This document shows, piece by piece, positions 7,333 through 17,999 of a stretch of 64,000 nucleotides of DNA. The DNA comes from Nostoc piscinale CENA21. GTDB lineage: Bacteria; Cyanobacteriota; Cyanobacteriia; Cyanobacteriales; Nostocaceae. The DNA lies in NCBI RefSeq assembly GCF_001298445.1, contig NZ_CP012036.1, positions 3,439,351-3,503,350 of the forward strand, in the 5' to 3' direction. Made by a program: the position numbers and the translations under genes. The notes under the pieces were generated by a model. That model was not told the DNA's origin and searched no databases. It worked only from the letters and a program-made list of their open reading frames with translations. The number at the start of each line of letters is the position of its first letter. Position 1 is the first letter of the stretch.

Positions 7333-9942
7333 ATGATTGCATCTACTCTTCAGAGTGTCAACTCATGTGCATCGCGACACTGGGATGAATGGAAATCAAG
7401 TGCTATTTCCGATGAAATAATAAATCTCAACTTTCGCACAATTGAAGATTCTAGCGAAATCGACAAAATACTAAATAGAAACAATAAAAGACGCTGGAAG
7501 CATTCAGAAGATTTAGTACCAGCATGGTGTGTAGCTGGTGTAGACCCCCTGACAGATGAACCGACACTACAAGGCGTTCAAGTTAAACCAGATAACCCAC
7601 CTTTAGGTAAAGACGGTAAACCACAAAAGTATTTTGGTGCAAAAGATTTTGATACAGCACCACTGTTTTTAAACAATGGTTTAGCTGGGTATTGGAAATC
7701 AATAATTGATGACATTCTTAAATACGTACTCATTACAGAGGGTGCTAAAAAAGCAGCATCAGGGTTATCAATTGGTATTCCTACCATCAGTATTCCTGGT
7801 GTATCAACTTGCCGAAAAAAAGGAAGATTACATCCACTTTTAGAACTTTTTGGCTGTACTAGGAAGAACATTCTATTTAGCCTTTGATAACGAACGTACT
7901 TAAAAAGAAACAAGTACAGAATTCACTATTGGGTATGGCTAAAGAATTAGCCGCCAAAGGTAGCAAGGTCATGGTGATCATGTTGCCTGAAGGTGAAGCT
8001 AAAGGTATGGATGATTACATCGCCTTGCATGGTGAAGAAGCTTTCAAACAGTTGATTAAAGATGCGCTTACCTTTGAGGAATGGAAGGAACACATTGATT
8101 CTCTGGAATCAGAGGATGAGCCTTACAAGCGGAAATCCAAAGTAGCCCGAAACTTTCAGATAATTAATGACCGATGGGGTGAAAATCTGCGCTACAACAC
8201 CTTAAAGAAAAGAGTTGAGCTACACGGCTCAGAACTCCCTGCTGATGATGTGCGATTAGCGGCGGCTCTCGAATTCGATGTTGATATGTCTACTTCAGAT
8301 GTTCTCTCAATTGTTCGCACCATATCGAAAGCCAACGCTTATTCTCCCGTTGTTGATTACCTGGATGAAGTAGAAGCAAAATTTCCAGACATCAACCCAT
8401 CATTTTTAAACAATCTGGCTGGGGAATACTTTGGCACTACCGACCCCATGCACACAACTTATTTCATCAAGTTTTTGGTTGCAGCTGTCGCCCGTGCCAG
8501 GAAGCCAGGGGAGAAGGTTGACTCTGTTTTTATGTTGGCATCTCAAAAGCAGGGATTATATAAGTCAACCTTCTTCAGAGTTCTGTTTGGGGATGATTGG
8601 TACAGCGACCAGTTAGGTGATGCCAGCGACAAGGATGAAAGACAGAAAATGCACCTTTACTGGTGTTTGGAGTGGGCAGAATTTGAAACCGTTTACAAGA
8701 AAAAGGACGTAGCAACCCTCAAAAATTTCATTACTGCATTAGAAGATGTTTTTCGAGCGCCTTATGACAGAGTACCCATAACTTATCCGCGTTCCTGCAT
8801 ATTTGTTGGCACTACAAATGAGCAAGAGATTCTCAATGACCCAACAGGTGACAGACGGTTTTGGGTTGTGCCAGTGAAGAAACGAATCGACGTGGTTCGA
8901 GTAATGCGGGACAAGGATAAAATCTGGGCTGCGGCCAATGCACTGTACAAATCTGGTTTTGAGTGGAAGCTAACTGATGAAGAAGAATCCCGGCGGGAGA
9001 TACTCAACCGCGATTATCACAATATTGACCCGTGGTCGGAAGTTATCGAAACGCATATCACTGCTAACAATTTAAAATTCGTATCAACCGAAAGTCTTTA
9101 CCGTCTACTGGATATTGAAGTGGCTCATCGCACCGGAGCCGAATCAAGACGAATCTCTAATATTATGCGCCGTCTGGGTTGGGGTCATAGTCGAGCCAAG
9201 ATTGATGGCGTTTGGCGACGTGGTTGGGCTATTGAACAATCTGAAAATAAAAATTGTGATTTTTCTCAAAACGCGATTTTTGATGGATCACATGGATCAA
9301 CCTCTGAAAGCCAGTCTATACAAGACACTCAAGTTGATCCATGTCTTTGTCATGACATGGATCGACATGGATCTAAGGGATCAAGTTTTCCACAAGTTCC
9401 AAATAATACAGAGCAAATGTTGATCCCGGAGATCCATCTTGATCCATGTCCAAAATCAGACATGGATCAGCTAGAACCCTCTCCCCACCTAGCTGATCCA
9501 TGTGATCCATGTCAAAGTGCGATTTTGACAAAAACTCAAGATTTTTTTGATCACAATATCAAACCGACACAACCAGCTAATGAGTCAACTGGCGATCGCG
9601 CGGTTGAAACTCCCCCGCCAGCTAAGAAAAAATATTGGAGTTGGTCAGGTTTGGTGGTGGCTACCGTTCAATCAGAAAGTTGAGATAGCTGAAATCAACA
9701 ACAGATCACGCAAAGCCACAGTTAAAAGCTTGAAAACTGGGCGAACTGCACCCGCCAAGTACACCGAACTTTACCTACTGCCTGATGAAAACTGGACATT
9801 AAATATTGGACATCTGGTTGATTACGCTGGTGAGATTTGTGTAATTGTTGGGCGTGACCAACAGAAGGGCTGGCAACTTGAGTCTAGTTCGGGGCTGTTC
9901 ATGTATGCCAAGTCCAAACAACTTAAGAAGCCAGAGTTGTAG
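7333..9942 (+). CDS. Toprim-like/DUF3854 primase fused to VapE-type helicase (about 868 aa, three extra bases)
   Basis: GGAGGG precedes ATG 7333 by about 8 bases. Residues about 70-250 hold a DUF3854-like Toprim region (VLITEGAKKAASGL, IPGVSTC, then YLAFDNE after removing one base near 7864 and one near 7897). From about residue 480 comes a VapE/VirE-type P-loop helicase: SQKQGLYKSTFFRVLFG, then WAEFETVYKK, FVGTTNEQEIL and GDRRFWVVPV. A Ser/Asp/Pro-rich linker follows. Removing one A near 9637 joins a C-terminal segment starting VWWWLPFNQKVEIAEIN. The repaired length divides by three. It likely starts and drives replication of the element. Confidence 0.75.
9283..9517. repeat. Cluster of GATCCATG motifs inside the replication gene
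   Basis: About nine copies of GATCCATG or its complement CATGGATC (some 7 of 8 bases) occur in 235 bp in both orientations, near 9284, 9292, 9336, 9357, 9366, 9432, 9441, 9462 and 9497-9512. In protein they give recurrent DPC and MD phrases in a linker. Mixed orientation argues for DNA-level sites rather than protein repeats alone. Confidence 0.55.
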
Positions 9943-10274
9943 AGAATGCGATCGCCCTACTGGATACAACTTCAATGGGCGATCGCGCTATCAAGATAAT
10001 GGCTAATACTAAAAATTCACACAATCTTAACAATCAGTGCAGATACGGGTGATTGTCACTCTGTTTATGGTTGCAACTTCCGGTTTTACACCTCTGGAGG
10101 GTTAATCCGGTATAAATTATCGTGTCCATTGCTGTACTTGTTCTGAAACGTAGGTACAGCAAGGTTTAGCCTGCGTGAAGATATGCGTGTTTTACATAAA
10201 ACTGGAAGATTTACACAGTTTTAGTTACTGAATAAAACTGATTTATTAACTCTCAAAATTGGTGAGATAGTTTT
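9943..10274. promoter_or_regulatory. Noncoding gap before the structural-like block
   Basis: This 332-bp gap has two HIP1 sites (near 9949 and 9980) and a hairpin with 9-bp arms, TTGCTGTAC (10129-10137) and GTACAGCAA (10154-10162). No T-run follows. It likely carries the promoter for the block starting at 10275. I see no small gene. Confidence 0.4.
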
Positions 10275-10580
10275 ATGTCAGTTATTAACATTGCCACTCA
10301 AATTCCTAGCCAAATCGACACTTTAGAAAAATTAGCTGTTTGGTGTGGTTTAGCTCTCGCCAATGTCAACCCCTCTTTAACCGCAATTGAGGGTGTAGGG
10401 TATACAGAACGAGTAAGCCAAGCCGGAATTTTTTACGTACAAGCTGACAACAAATACAGAGCATTAATCAGACATTCTATTCAGATGTCTCCAGATTATC
10501 TCGCTGGAGGTTCAAAGCTTTGGACTTACGCACAAGAACTAAGTAACACAGCAATTCCTACAATTTTTACTGGTAACTAA
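10275..10580 (+). CDS. Hypothetical protein (101 aa), first of the structural-like block
   Basis: Uninterrupted frame MSVINIATQIPSQIDTLEKL through to IPTIFTGN. It has a mixed helix and strand look and a run of aromatic residues (AGIFYVQADNKYRAL). It is followed three bases later by the start of the very large gene at 10584. No family recognised. Position at the head of a tight block suggests a virion or assembly component. Confidence 0.6.
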   Translation: MSVINIATQIPSQIDTLEKLAVWCGLALANVNPSLTAIEGVGYTERVSQAGIFYVQADNKYRALIRHSIQMSPDYLAGGSKLWTYAQELSNTAIPTIFTGN

Positions 10581-10583
10581 TTC

Positions 10584-13218
10584 ATGAGTGATGTTGCCGT
10601 CCCTTATCGCTCTCTTGACTGGGCGAATGCTGACTTGTACGACGGCATCAGCGCCCGTCCAAAAATCTTCAGTTCCCCTAGACATCCCTTTACAACTCAA
10701 GCCAAAACCAGAGGGTTCAACACCTGCTTACACCATTGGCGAGAAAAAATTTAATTCTGGAAGAACAAGCGGCAATGCGCGAATACTTTCGCCAGCAAAA
10801 AAGCCGCACAGGAAGCCAGAGAAGCCGAGATATTCAAGCGGGAACAAGCTCAACGAGACTTATTGAGGCAACGTCCCCCAACCGCCGAACCCTCTGAACC
10901 CAGAATTACAAATCGTAACCCAGCATGGGAACAGCCCACACCCACAACAAAATCGCCAACCCAAACACCGAGACCATCCAGCGCCAAACCACCACCGACA
11001 CCAAATTCAAGTGCTGGCACACGCGGTTCGTCTGCATTTGAACCCACAATTACACCAGCACCAGTAACCTTTGCAGAACCTGTACCACCAATAGCACCGC
11101 CCAGAAGTAAACCCCCAGGTAATCCAACGCCAGCCGGAAGCGGACGGTTTGCCGGCCCTGCCATTGGTGCGGGAATAGATTTGGGAATGAGATTAGCTAG
11201 TGGACAGCCAGCTGGTCAAGCTGCCTTTGGTGCCGTGGGTAACTTCGCAGGTGCAGCTGCTGGGACTGCTATTGGTGCAGCCTTCGGGCCAGTCGGAATG
11301 TTTGTTGGTGGGATGATTGGTGGTTACGTTGGTGGCGCGATCGCAGATCAAATTTGGAATCACGCCTTCCCACCTCCAGCGACAGTAGCCCCGCAGCCAT
11401 TCCAAGCACCGCCGCCATTTACAGGTGGTCAATCAGCAGTTCCTTACATTGTTCATTACAGTGCAATACCAGGTGATATTTACACCCAAAACAGAACTTC
11501 TAGTGTATTAGGGCCAGTAGAATCGGTTGAATTAGTCAGGATGAATGGCTTACCTTACGTCCAAATTGGCTGTCACGGCACAACCGAATTTGAAACTCCA
11601 ACCCCTGGTATTTACTACGTTTTTGATGGGCCGTTGGGAAGCAGCGAAATCCTAACCTTAAGCAAACGTCTACGTAGAAAGACTAGACGGGCAACCAGAC
11701 ATCGGCGGAAATATCCCCTCATTCACACCAGCACCGCCACCGGAAAACAGACCTTATACAATTCCCAACGATGGCGACTACGCCCCACCCCGCGCTTACC
11801 CTGGTGCTGGCACAAATCCCGGCCCATCAAACTATGCCGCACCAGGCACAGCACCAGGTGGCACACCAAGAGGTGACGCAGTTGGCTGGATGCCACATGG
11901 CGGACTAGCACCAGGGCAGAACCCCAACCCCACCCAATCACCAGGAAACTTAGGCGGCGAACTTCCGGCAACAACTCCCAACAATGCCCCAGGTTCTTCA
12001 CCAAACAGTATCCCCGGCTGGCAATCAGCACCAACCGGACAAGGGCAGGGCAATGTACAGCCGGTGCCTCTGGGGAGTACAGGCACTGCATCCTTTTCAA
12101 TACCTTTCATTCCAGCAATTGGTAAAGCCAACCCAACACCAGATAAAAATAGCCCTGCACCAAAAAACCAAGACCCCACCAAGCCCAAAACACCAACTAC
12201 GCCTAGTACTGGTGGATTGAGTAAAGAAGAAACACAAGCCGCAGTTTGTGAATTAACACAGCCAACATCTTGTTTAGGGAAACCATTAAATCGAATTGAA
12301 GATAAAGCAAATCAGAACAACAACAAGCTTGACCAAAATAACAATAAATTAGACCAACTTAATGCTTTATTAAACGGGTTGGATTTAGCTGGTATCGCTG
12401 CTTTAAATTCCAAGCTAGATGTCATGAATGCCAAACTTGGCCCACAGTTACCCAATGGCGGACTTGGCGGATTATTATCAAGAGTCTGGGACAAACTTAA
12501 TAAAGTTGCCGATTGGTTGAAACTTGACAGAATCTTAAACATTTTGATTTGGTGGCAGACTCTACATAATGCCTATATGTTGTCTAATAACTTGGCACAG
12601 ACTTTATTCAGTGCAATCTCCAATGTATTAGCAGCAATAGGAATAAAAGATGCAGAAGGCAATCCAATAGACGTTAATGCAGTATTTGGTGGTGCTATTG
12701 ATGAATTAGCCAAAGCACTCATAGGCGTTGAAACTTGGCAAGGCATGAAAGCTGAGTGGAAGAAGTGGAATAGGATTTATCAAGCTGCTGCTAATATTTT
12801 AAATGCCGTTCAATCAATTGGTTATTCAATATTAAGCGCATTAGAAGTAGTTGGTAGTTGGGTAGCATCTATAGGGAATGCTCTCAGAAAATGGGGGGAA
12901 GTTGGAGAACGTGCTTATCGATGGATGAACCCTACTCCCAACTTTCAAAATAAATTCTTTACTACCTTAGAGAATGTTGAAAATGTGGTCAGTCAAGTTG
13001 ATACAGTCGCCAGTGAAGTGTTAAGCGTTCAAGAAAACATTAACCAAATTGGCGAACAAAAAGAACAATTCACAAAAGCTTTAGGAGAGGAAAGCGGCAG
13101 TAAGCAAGGAACTGAGTCACCAGAAGCGACACAGGTTAAGGCTGCATTTGATATTTCTAAACTAGTCAGTGCTACAGGATTAGCAATAACAGATGAGGAC
13201 AAGGAGGCAGACGAATAA
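10584..13218 (+). CDS. Large Pro-rich, glycine-zipper membrane protein (about 876 aa, four extra bases)
   Basis: Removing one A from each of four A-runs (near 10663, 10748, 10800 and 11665) yields 877 codons in one frame. It starts MSDVAVPYRSLDWANADLYD, has a charged helical stretch (QEAREAEIFKREQAQRDLL), a Pro-rich linker, then a glycine-zipper region (AAGTAIGAAFGPVGMFVGGM, then GGYVGGAIADQI), a second long Pro/Gly-rich linker, an Asn/Leu repeat (DQNNNKLDQ), several amphipathic or membrane helices, and an acidic tail. Membrane-active zipper segments and coils suit a DNA-injection, spike or tape-measure-like role, but no homologue is named. AAGGAGG near 13201 serves the next gene. Confidence 0.6.
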
Positions 13219-14034
13219 TGCCCTTACCCGAAGGTTTTAGCGAATGGGAGAACTTGCAAGATTTAGTCAGGCTTGAACACAATAAATCTGTTCGAGCCTA
13301 CTTCAAAAATCAACCAGACGAGGATGTTTCTACACCAAAACGTAGATTAAAACATACCTGCATCATGAAGGACGACGACACCGCAACAATGACTTTAATG
13401 CGAATGTGGTTGTTTGAAATTACTTGCGGTCATGCTCAATCATTACAGCGCCCGGTCTATGGTATTCCTTGGCAAGAATTTCAATTTGACCGTACTTTTA
13501 AACCGCAAATAAAACTTTATTTTTTAGAACCTTATAATTTCTCTACACATGGGATGGTACGCCACAATCAGAAGGCGAAATTACTTTTAGATTGATGAAC
13601 GAATCTAGCGAAACCATTACTAGAAGTGATGCCGAAAGATTAGCTAGAGAAATCAAAACTGTTTTTGCTACTCCGCCTTTTACTTGGAATAAAGGCAAAT
13701 TCAAATGTACCTACACAGATAAAGAACGCGGTTACGAATTGAAATTATTAGTAACAAGTAAAGCTGAAGGGGAACGAATCATCAAAGCTGTACTTTCTAT
13801 TCAAAATCACCCGTTTGACCGTGATTATCTGCAATACATTGACAACGACCGAGTTATTCATCAACTCCCGGTACACATCGAGTTTATGGGCGTACTGTCA
13901 AAAAATTTGTTCGCAGGCGAACAGCAGACGTAAAATTTCGCTTTGCACAATTACTAATTTGGGGACAACAAAACCCTGTAAATTTAGTTTCTGTTTCCGG
14001 CACTCGCCTGAGAAGCGTTATTGAACGGACGTAA
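13218..14034 (+). CDS. Hypothetical protein (about 272 aa, two missing bases)
   Basis: Starts at the TAATG overlap with the previous gene, with AAGGAGG 11 bases upstream. Adding one T near 13545 and one C near 13868 makes a single frame through FLYTWDGTPQSEGEITFRL, PPFTWNKGKFKCTYTDKERG, LPGTHRVYGRTVKKFVRRR to RLRSVIERT. As given it reads as two pieces (13218-13595 and 13592-13933). Likely a beta-rich structural or scaffold protein of the element. No family recognised. Confidence 0.6.
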
Positions 14035-14161
14035 GTGTAGATTTTGGAAATTGTGCCAAAAATTTAACAGACAACCAAATGTTATCCGCCTGGAAATCAT
14101 GACCCGCAAACCCTGCTATGACTGGAGTGTAGATAAATACAAGTCATAACCAAACACTGAT

Positions 14162-14705
14162 ATGGGCAGACGTAAAAGCGCCAAAGAACTAGAGAAACAA
14201 ATTGCAATACGCCAAGGCGCGTGAAGCATATAATCCACCTTTGAGAGAAGATGGTGCAGCTACGCGCAGACAACCCAAGGTAGCTGTTAAGTATGCTGTT
14301 CTTTCACCATTAGCTGAAGCTGATGCAGCATTTACAATTCAAGCATCACAAAAGGGGCTTAATTTCTTCGGAGACCTCGCAGCATTAGGTCTAGCCGAAT
14401 CCGATACAGACCCCTCAGCGCCGAGAGGATTTAAGCCAGCCACGATTCATGCAATGATCGCTGACTCTTCTCCCGCAGTCATTCGCGCTCAAGGCAGTAA
14501 TCGTCCTTATGTTCGTTACGGTGCAGGTACTAGAGGTGGTGGTACTCAATACAATTTCACCGCACCAATCACGGCGGATACTCCTACAAACTTGAAAACC
14601 AAGGTAACTAGCATAATTGCCGCCAAAAAAGGATCTGTTGGTGGTGGATATGGTCGGATCTGGTTTGAACCAGAAGATTATCCCTACGCAGCTAGTGGAG
14701 TATAA
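14162..14705 (+). CDS. Hypothetical protein (about 180 aa, one extra base)
   Basis: Removing one A from the AAA near 14201 joins MGRRKSAKELEKQ to LQYAKAREAYNPPLRE and a long open frame. The N-terminus is very basic; the rest has a PRGFKPATIHAMIADSSPAV stretch and a Gly-rich VRYGAGTRGGGTQYNFTAP segment. The stop overlaps the next start (TAATG). Possibly a nucleic-acid-binding or capsid-associated protein. The gap at 14035-14161 holds no clear gene. Confidence 0.55.
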
Positions 14706-14924
14706 TGCCTAACTTGTCTACTCCAGTTCTTTGGTATCCAGGACAGACAGAGGTTGATTTACAAGAGGAAATTGACCTGATGCTGGTTCGTACTAAGTGG
14801 ACTAAGTTCGTTTTTAAAAGGTGAAATTCAAGCTGATACCTTCCTAGATTTTCTGAATGAACAAGGCTATGACGTGTTCGACCTAGCCGACGATTGGGGT
14901 CTAGGGGATGGTATTACAAGTTGA
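14705..14924 (+). CDS. Small acidic protein (about 72 aa, one extra base)
   Basis: Begins MPNLSTPVLWYPGQTEVDLQ. Removing one base in the T5/A4 runs near 14815 continues it as FLKGEIQADTFLDFLNEQGY and ends DDWGLGDGITS. Its stop overlaps the next gene by 17 bases. Compact acidic protein of unknown role within the structural-like block. Confidence 0.5.
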
Positions 14925-15411
14925 TTTAAAAGCCGTCGGAGCTTGGGAACTCACTTATTACCAAAAGCACACGGGCAATTTAAATAACCGCCGAATCAAA
15001 GCGCCAATTATTGACCCGATTGAACTGCCCTACCTGACGGATAAACATCTATTCCTGGTTGGAGCAACCTCCAGCAAAGCCAAACCAAGCTGGGTGAGAG
15101 CAGGATACTTTTACCAGCAAATTGACGGCATCCAAATCAACGACGCGATCATCTTTGATGGATTAGGGGCAGTTCCCAGCACTGAGGTAGACTACAGCCG
15201 CAGGATGATCAAGCTCAACGCCATTGAGCTTGTTCAATTCCCCAAAATTTCAGATACATTCCGCCTACGATTTGAGGCACTACCCTGGATTGAAGAACTC
15301 ACCCTTGGCGTTTGGGAGTACGTAGGAACAGAAACCGACTCTACAGAAGAATTAATTCAGGCTGTGAGAGCCAAATTAGAAACAATTGAATTCAAAATCG
15401 ATAATCTATGA
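14908..15411 (+). CDS. Hypothetical structural-like protein (167 aa)
   Basis: Uninterrupted. It starts MVLQVDLKAVGAWELTYYQK and is rich in beta-forming stretches (PYLTDKHLFLVGATSS, WVRAGYFYQQIDGIQIN, FRLRFEALPWIEELTLGVW), ending in a helix. Spacing and overlap with both neighbours place it in the same transcript. Likely a virion or assembly protein by context only. Confidence 0.6.
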   Translation: MVLQVDLKAVGAWELTYYQKHTGNLNNRRIKAPIIDPIELPYLTDKHLFLVGATSSKAKPSWVRAGYFYQQIDGIQINDAIIFDGLGAVPSTEVDYSRRMIKLNAIELVQFPKISDTFRLRFEALPWIEELTLGVWEYVGTETDSTEELIQAVRAKLETIEFKIDNL

Positions 15412-15752
15412 CTTCATTAAGCTATTCAGCATTGGCTGAAAAATTGCCCAATGGTGCAATTGAATTTGTTGGGAATAATCAAGTAAAACTCAATTTGAGT
15501 CTAGCTACAGAATCAGGCTCGACTCTAACATTAGATACCTCTTGTGTTAAGGGTATTGTCAAGTTAATGCAAGCGTTATCAGAGTTGACCGACCAAGTAA
15601 ATGAAGAAAGAGTCAACGATAACCTGGCACCAATTCAGTTCGCCTCTATGCAACTTACTGGCACACCTGAATCACCAGAATATGAATTTACTGTGCGGGT
15701 GAAGGTGGATACAGCTTTGTTTATTGATAATCTTGATGATCCAACTGACTAA
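15408..15752 (+). CDS. Hypothetical protein (114 aa)
   Basis: Starts MTSLSYSALAEKLPNGAIEF, overlapping the previous stop by ATGA. Alternating hydrophobic residues (NNQVKLNLSLATESGSTLTL, ASMQLTGTPESPEYEFTVRV) suggest a small beta sandwich with one helix between. No family recognised. Confidence 0.6.
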   Translation: MTSLSYSALAEKLPNGAIEFVGNNQVKLNLSLATESGSTLTLDTSCVKGIVKLMQALSELTDQVNEERVNDNLAPIQFASMQLTGTPESPEYEFTVRVKVDTALFIDNLDDPTD

Positions 15753-15754
15753 TT

Positions 15755-16075
15755 ATGCTCAACAACTCTAGCAATACGGTTGAGGTTATCCGATTTAATA
15801 ATTGTACCCACGGGGAAAAAACATTTACCAAAAATGTCGGAGATGAGGTTTTAAACGAGAATAGCAATCGTCAATATGCGGTCTTTGTTAATAATTCACT
15901 TTACGATATCACCTTGATATTAGGTGATAAATCTAAAGGGACTGTTGGTAAAGGCATCATTTTAAAACCCCGTGGTGGTAGCTACGAAATTAATCAAACC
16001 AATCTCTATGTCGGCAAGGTTTCAGCTATATCTGCTAATAATTGCAAGCTTTCTTTTGTGGAGTGTGTTGAATAA
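15755..16075 (+). CDS. Hypothetical small beta protein (106 aa)
   Basis: Starts MLNNSSNTVEVIRFNNCTHG, two bases after the previous stop. It has a jelly-roll-like alternation (YAVFVNNSLYDITLILGD, KGIILKPRGGSYEINQTN) seen in phage decoration or adaptor proteins. It ends in TAATGG overlapping the next start. Role by context only. Confidence 0.55.
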   Translation: MLNNSSNTVEVIRFNNCTHGEKTFTKNVGDEVLNENSNRQYAVFVNNSLYDITLILGDKSKGTVGKGIILKPRGGSYEINQTNLYVGKVSAISANNCKLSFVECVE

Positions 16076-16386
16076 TGGCTTTATACAATCCAGCAAGCGT
16101 TACTGTAGTTGAATCAACTAGTAGCACTTCTACTCCTTCAACCGTTGCCGCTTCTACAAATAGTCAAACCATCGCCGCCGCCAATTCCAATAGAAAAGGG
16201 TTAACTATTTGGAATAACTCAACAGCCACTTTGTATATTGACTTTGATTCGGCTGCTACTACCTCAGAAGCGGCAGTTCCAATTGCTGCTGGCGGATATT
16301 TTGAAATGCCATTTAATTACACTGGTGTAATTAGTGGTATTTGGAGTGCTGCAAATGGGAATGCTCTAGTAAGAGAATTGACCTAA
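16075..16386 (+). CDS. Phage-structural-like beta protein (103 aa)
   Basis: Ser/Thr-rich N-terminus (TVVESTSSTSTPSTVAAS) then NRKGLTIWNNSTATLYIDFD, AAGGYFEMPF and TGVISGIWSAANGNALVREL. This pattern, strands flanking N-R-K-G-L-x-I-x-N, resembles small phage virion proteins I have seen annotated as hypothetical structural proteins. It directly precedes the spike-like gene. Confidence 0.55.
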   Translation: MALYNPASVTVVESTSSTSTPSTVAASTNSQTIAAANSNRKGLTIWNNSTATLYIDFDSAATTSEAAVPIAAGGYFEMPFNYTGVISGIWSAANGNALVRELT

Positions 16387-16389
16387 AAA

Positions 16390-17095
16390 ATGCCTTTAAC
16401 TATTCCGCCTAGCACCTATGCCAGCCAAATAACTTTTAATCCAACTACTAACATTACCGCAAATACTGTACAAAATGCCATTGTTCAACTTTATGATTTA
16501 ATGGCACATTTATCAGGTGATGAATCGATTGGAGGATTAAAAAGATTTACTGATACCACCCAAGCGACAAACACAACAACAGGCACTCGATTTGATGGTG
16601 GCGTTGGTATTGCTAAAAATCTCCATGTCGGCGGTAATTTAGTAGCTGATAATTTACCAAAAGCATCAGCGATTAGAACCAGTAGCACCTCAAGCCTTAG
16701 CACTAGTGCTGTAAATAAAATTGTTTTCAATTCAGAAGAAGTAGACAATCAAAACATTCATAATATATCTACTGGTAATTCTGTTATCCCTTCTGAATAC
16801 GCTGGTGATTACTGTTTAGAAACTTACATTTCTGGAACTTTCACAACAGATGGGACGGCTACAACTAGGCTAAGACTTTCTGTTTATAAGAACGGCTCTT
16901 TTTTTTAAAGATATAGCCAGAACCACAATACAGCCCACCTCTGGCGCTTTTACTTTAGCCGTTCATGGCTCCGTAACTCTATTTAATCTTGCAGCCAACG
17001 ACACAATAGATATTCGTACTACAACAGCTACAAATAATGGGGCTACTTTTACGATTGATTCTGGTAGTTGGTTTTCGCTCTATAAAAAGCCATGA
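16390..17095 (+). CDS. Spike or fibre protein with C1q/TNF-like C-terminus (about 234 aa, one extra base)
   Basis: The N-terminal third (ANTVQNAIVQLYDLMAHL) looks like a trimeric stem. A Gly/Val/Asn region (FDGGVGIAKNLHVGGNLVAD) follows. From about residue 115 alternating strands resemble C1q-like trimeric knobs: NKIVFNSEEVDNQ, YAGDYCLETYISGTF, RLRLSVYKNGSFF. Removing one T from T8 near 16905 continues KDIARTTIQPTSGAFTLAVH to SWFSLYKKP, completing the fold. Ends ATGA over the next gene. Likely receptor-binding. Confidence 0.6.
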
Positions 17096-17382
17096 CAATT
17101 CAAACCATAGAAATACAAAAAATCCCCCGAATCTGGCGCATTCAAGGCGACATTACAGAAGGCGATTTAAACACACTTGTTTTAGAAATATTTTGGCGAA
17201 TTGATTGGGTGACACTAGAAGGCACAACTATTAATAATGAGTCGGGAGGAATGATTAAATTCACCACTACTTCAGAATTATTATTAAACTTCTCAACTAT
17301 TGCTGAGGCTATTTACGCTCAAATAAACTCGCCAGAGATTCCACTAATAAATAATCCCGATGAAACTAGTAATAGCAGTTAA
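17092..17382 (+). CDS. Hypothetical protein (96 aa)
   Basis: Starts MTIQTIEIQKIPRIWRIQGD, coupled by ATGA to the spike-like gene. Alternating strands, no recognised family. A small protein directly after a fibre gene can be a chaperone or cap, but that is only context. Confidence 0.5.
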   Translation: MTIQTIEIQKIPRIWRIQGDITEGDLNTLVLEIFWRIDWVTLEGTTINNESGGMIKFTTTSELLLNFSTIAEAIYAQINSPEIPLINNPDETSNSS

Positions 17383-17407
17383 TCCTGCCGCACCTCAGCC
17401 GCAGGGC

Positions 17408-17806
17408 ATGAACGTCACTTTAGAATCAACTAGTATTTTTCTAGGGATAACTGTAAGCGTTGTGATGTTGGTAGGCACAGCCGTTAAAGTCGTTTCTAAA
17501 TTTAATTCGATTACTAATCAGGTTCGAGATTTGAGAGAAGATTTAAACTCTCACTCTCAGGCGTTGGATCAAACCAAACTTTTAAGTGAGAAAATTTTCA
17601 CGATTGAGAAAAGGTTTGAAATCCACTTACAGGATTATGTCAACTACAAGGATGCGACCCTTTTGGCTATTAACGGTAACAAAGAAAGAATCGACCATAA
17701 AGCCGAGAGGGCTGAGGACTACTTTAAAGAGTTGAAATTTGAAATTAAGGATCTTCAGGGATTCTTGCAAAAGCACCAGAATTTTAGAATCCGCAATGAC
17801 CAGTGA
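17408..17806 (+). CDS. Membrane-anchored coiled-coil protein (132 aa)
   Basis: The start at 17408 (MNVTLESTSIFLGITV) gives one membrane segment (ITVSVVMLVGTAVKVV) and then about 95 residues of coiled coil (ITNQVRDLREDLNSHSQALD, RAEDYFKELKFEIKDLQGFL). An upstream in-frame ATG at 17360 would add 16 residues and overlap the previous gene. The topology is that of a spanin- or holin-partner-like protein. Confidence 0.55.
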   Translation: MNVTLESTSIFLGITVSVVMLVGTAVKVVSKFNSITNQVRDLREDLNSHSQALDQTKLLSEKIFTIEKRFEIHLQDYVNYKDATLLAINGNKERIDHKAERAEDYFKELKFEIKDLQGFLQKHQNFRIRNDQ

Positions 17807-17820
17807 TACCCTCTGGGGAT

Positions 17821-17997
17821 TCAGGGTAACTGAAAAATTAGGTTAATCAGACCAAAGTAAAACGCAAAGCCTAAACACAACATCCCTGCTAACTGTAGTC
17901 GTCCCCAAGGATAACCATACAAGTCATCGTAATAGGTTATAAACGTTGAGGGTAAAGACTCCCAGTATTTTAAAAATTCCTGAATTTTCTCTAACAT
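17821..17997 (-). CDS. Single-pass membrane protein (58 aa)
   Basis: From ATG 17997: MLEKIQEFLKYWESLPSTFI, a Tyr-rich turn, then a hydrophobic segment (LAGMLCLGFAFYFGLINLIF) at the C-terminus. It converges with the coiled-coil gene and is head-to-head with the gene at 18000. Small holin-like size, but no signature that proves it. It would need a promoter inside its neighbour. Confidence 0.5.
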   Translation of the reverse strand: MLEKIQEFLKYWESLPSTFITYYDDLYGYPWGRLQLAGMLCLGFAFYFGLINLIFQLP

Positions 17998-17999
17998 AT

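Noticed and set aside
11193..11432. Minus-strand open frame inside the glycine-zipper gene
   Set aside because: It is a GC-rich shadow of the plus-strand gene and has no start context or recognisable protein features. Similar shadows elsewhere were left out.
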